Assembly: GCA_977006965.1 (NCBI GenBank)
Contig: OZ345381.1
Span: forward strand, 806,001 to 870,000
From: Phymatolithon calcareum
Taxonomy: Eukaryota; Rhodophyta; Florideophyceae; Hapalidiales
DNA length: 64,000 bases
Direction of reading: 5' to 3'
Positions within the stretch are counted from its first letter, which is position 1. The number at the start of each line of letters is the position of its first letter. Both the position numbers and the translations under genes were made by a program. Shown piece after piece: positions 63,104-64,000 of the stretch. The notes beneath the pieces are model-generated. The model ran no database searches and was not told the origin of the DNA. It saw only the letters and a list, made by a program, of their open reading frames with translations.

Positions 63104-64000
63104 AGGGGAAAGTTACGCTCCCAGTTTCTACGCGTTCGTGTGGGAGCCTTGCCAAGCAAGTTCGTGGACTATGCGAGTTGGCTCGGGGCAAGATGGCACG
63201 GCTGGGTAAGGCGACTGGAAGTGCATGAAAGGAGATTTATAGGAAACCTGACATGCTTGCACACTGTAGCTTGATGGATATTGCCTCATCAGAAGAATCT
63301 CCTGCTCCAATAATCAGAGAATTTACGAGAAGTGCGATGACTCCAGATCTGGCATACATACATCTCGGTCATCAAAGCCAAGATCGATTTATCTCGCCTC
63401 ATTTTGTCAGGAAGGCATTACTGACACATGATTCGCGTCAGGATTGGCCCAGAAAAGAAAAAAGATACGGTGAGGAACTCTTTGTGTCTACTTAGAGTGC
63501 CCGACAATATTTTTTAATTTCGGGCCCATCCTTACGCGAATCGTGCGCTAATAACAGATTCTGACAGCATCTTTTTTGTTTTTGGGGCCCTTCCGTACAC
63601 GAGTAGTGTGTTAGAAAATACCTACACACTCGGGAAGGGGATAGCTTTCGACGCAGTATTTCCTTTGGCTGCAGTACGACGGTAGTGACTGACCGACGTC
63701 TGTTTAAAACGAAGAGTCCATGTCATCGAAACCCCAGGACTGCTTGCCCGCAGTCAAAGAATGTTGGCGATCGAAGCAGAACAAGCTGAAAGCATGAGGT
63801 GAAGGGTCACAATCCATGTAGTTCATAGCACAGTTAAATTCCTCTCGCACGCACACGAAAATGCTTTGTACGCTGAACCCCAGCGGATAAGATAGGAACA
63901 TTCTCGTGTAGAGCGTATGAACAATAATAATAAGGCAGTGCGTGTAAGCGACACTTGTGATTGACGCCGCCAGACGCAGTATAAAACTATATTGACGGCT
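63104..64000. other. Right end of window, no recognised gene
   Basis: Two short frames (63253-63495, + and 63704-63901, -) are unrecognised. Two loosely similar words of about 45 bp ('tttttaatttcgggcccatcc' and 'tttttgtttttggggccctt' contexts) occur near 63510 and 63575. Confidence 0.35.

Noticed and set aside
63704-63901. 65-codon minus frame ending SWGFDDMDSSF
   Set aside because: The ending looks protein-like, but there is no family, no splice partner and no upstream extension I can support.
1-64000. CRISPR array or bacterial operon
   Set aside because: No regularly spaced repeats; introns, TATA boxes and eukaryotic genes show nuclear DNA.

Overview
This is nuclear DNA from a photosynthetic eukaryote. 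Five genes carry recognisable GT...AG introns in four cases (83-122 bp), most other genes are single-exon, and the products are typical eukaryotic ones: PPIL4, TMEM18, eIF3h, the proteasome subunit RPN5/PSMD12 and cullin-4. A PsbP-domain protein with a twin-arginine lumen signal and a KEA-type K+/H+ antiporter with a long N-terminal extension point to a plastid. Sparse introns, compact genes and repeat-filled gaps fit a red alga best (a Chondrus-like florideophyte is my guess). That is an inference from style, not proof.

Layout. 1-8.7 kb is an ordinary gene cluster: an unknown partial gene, PPIL4, an OAS-like nucleotidyltransferase-fold protein whose catalytic residues look lost, an RNF5-type RING ligase, TMEM18 and intact eIF3h. 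8.7-43.5 kb is a decayed segmental array. It contains one intact eIF3h (left end), one intact RPN5 (right end) and, between them, three copies of a unit made of an N-terminally truncated RPN5, an unrecognised three-pass membrane protein gene, an agmatine-deiminase fragment and an N-terminally truncated eIF3h. The array is heavily invaded by piggyBac-like elements, hAT elements, solo LTRs, TIR elements and MITEs. 45.4-64 kb is again mostly genes: glycerol-3-phosphate dehydrogenase, a PsbP-domain protein, KEA, cullin-4, a second RNF5-type ligase and two paralogous multi-pass membrane proteins, with one more piggyBac-like element between the paralogs.

How it fits together. The array is best explained by a tandem duplication inside a convergent eIF3h -> <- RPN5 pair, with about 3 kb of filler (membrane gene plus agmatine-deiminase piece) captured at the breakpoint, then further amplified. 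This keeps one full copy of each essential gene. Because the units are paralogous, empty sites are visible, so insertions, target-site duplications and newly formed perfect palindromes can be read directly. The most notable points are the degenerate OAS-like gene with an extra C-terminal domain; a piggyBac-like family flanked by CTAG rather than TTAA; a 3.15 kb head-to-head piggyBac palindrome with a solo LTR in only one arm; several perfect hairpins that appear to have been born by fold-back copying; and a membrane-protein family with one concentrated variable segment.
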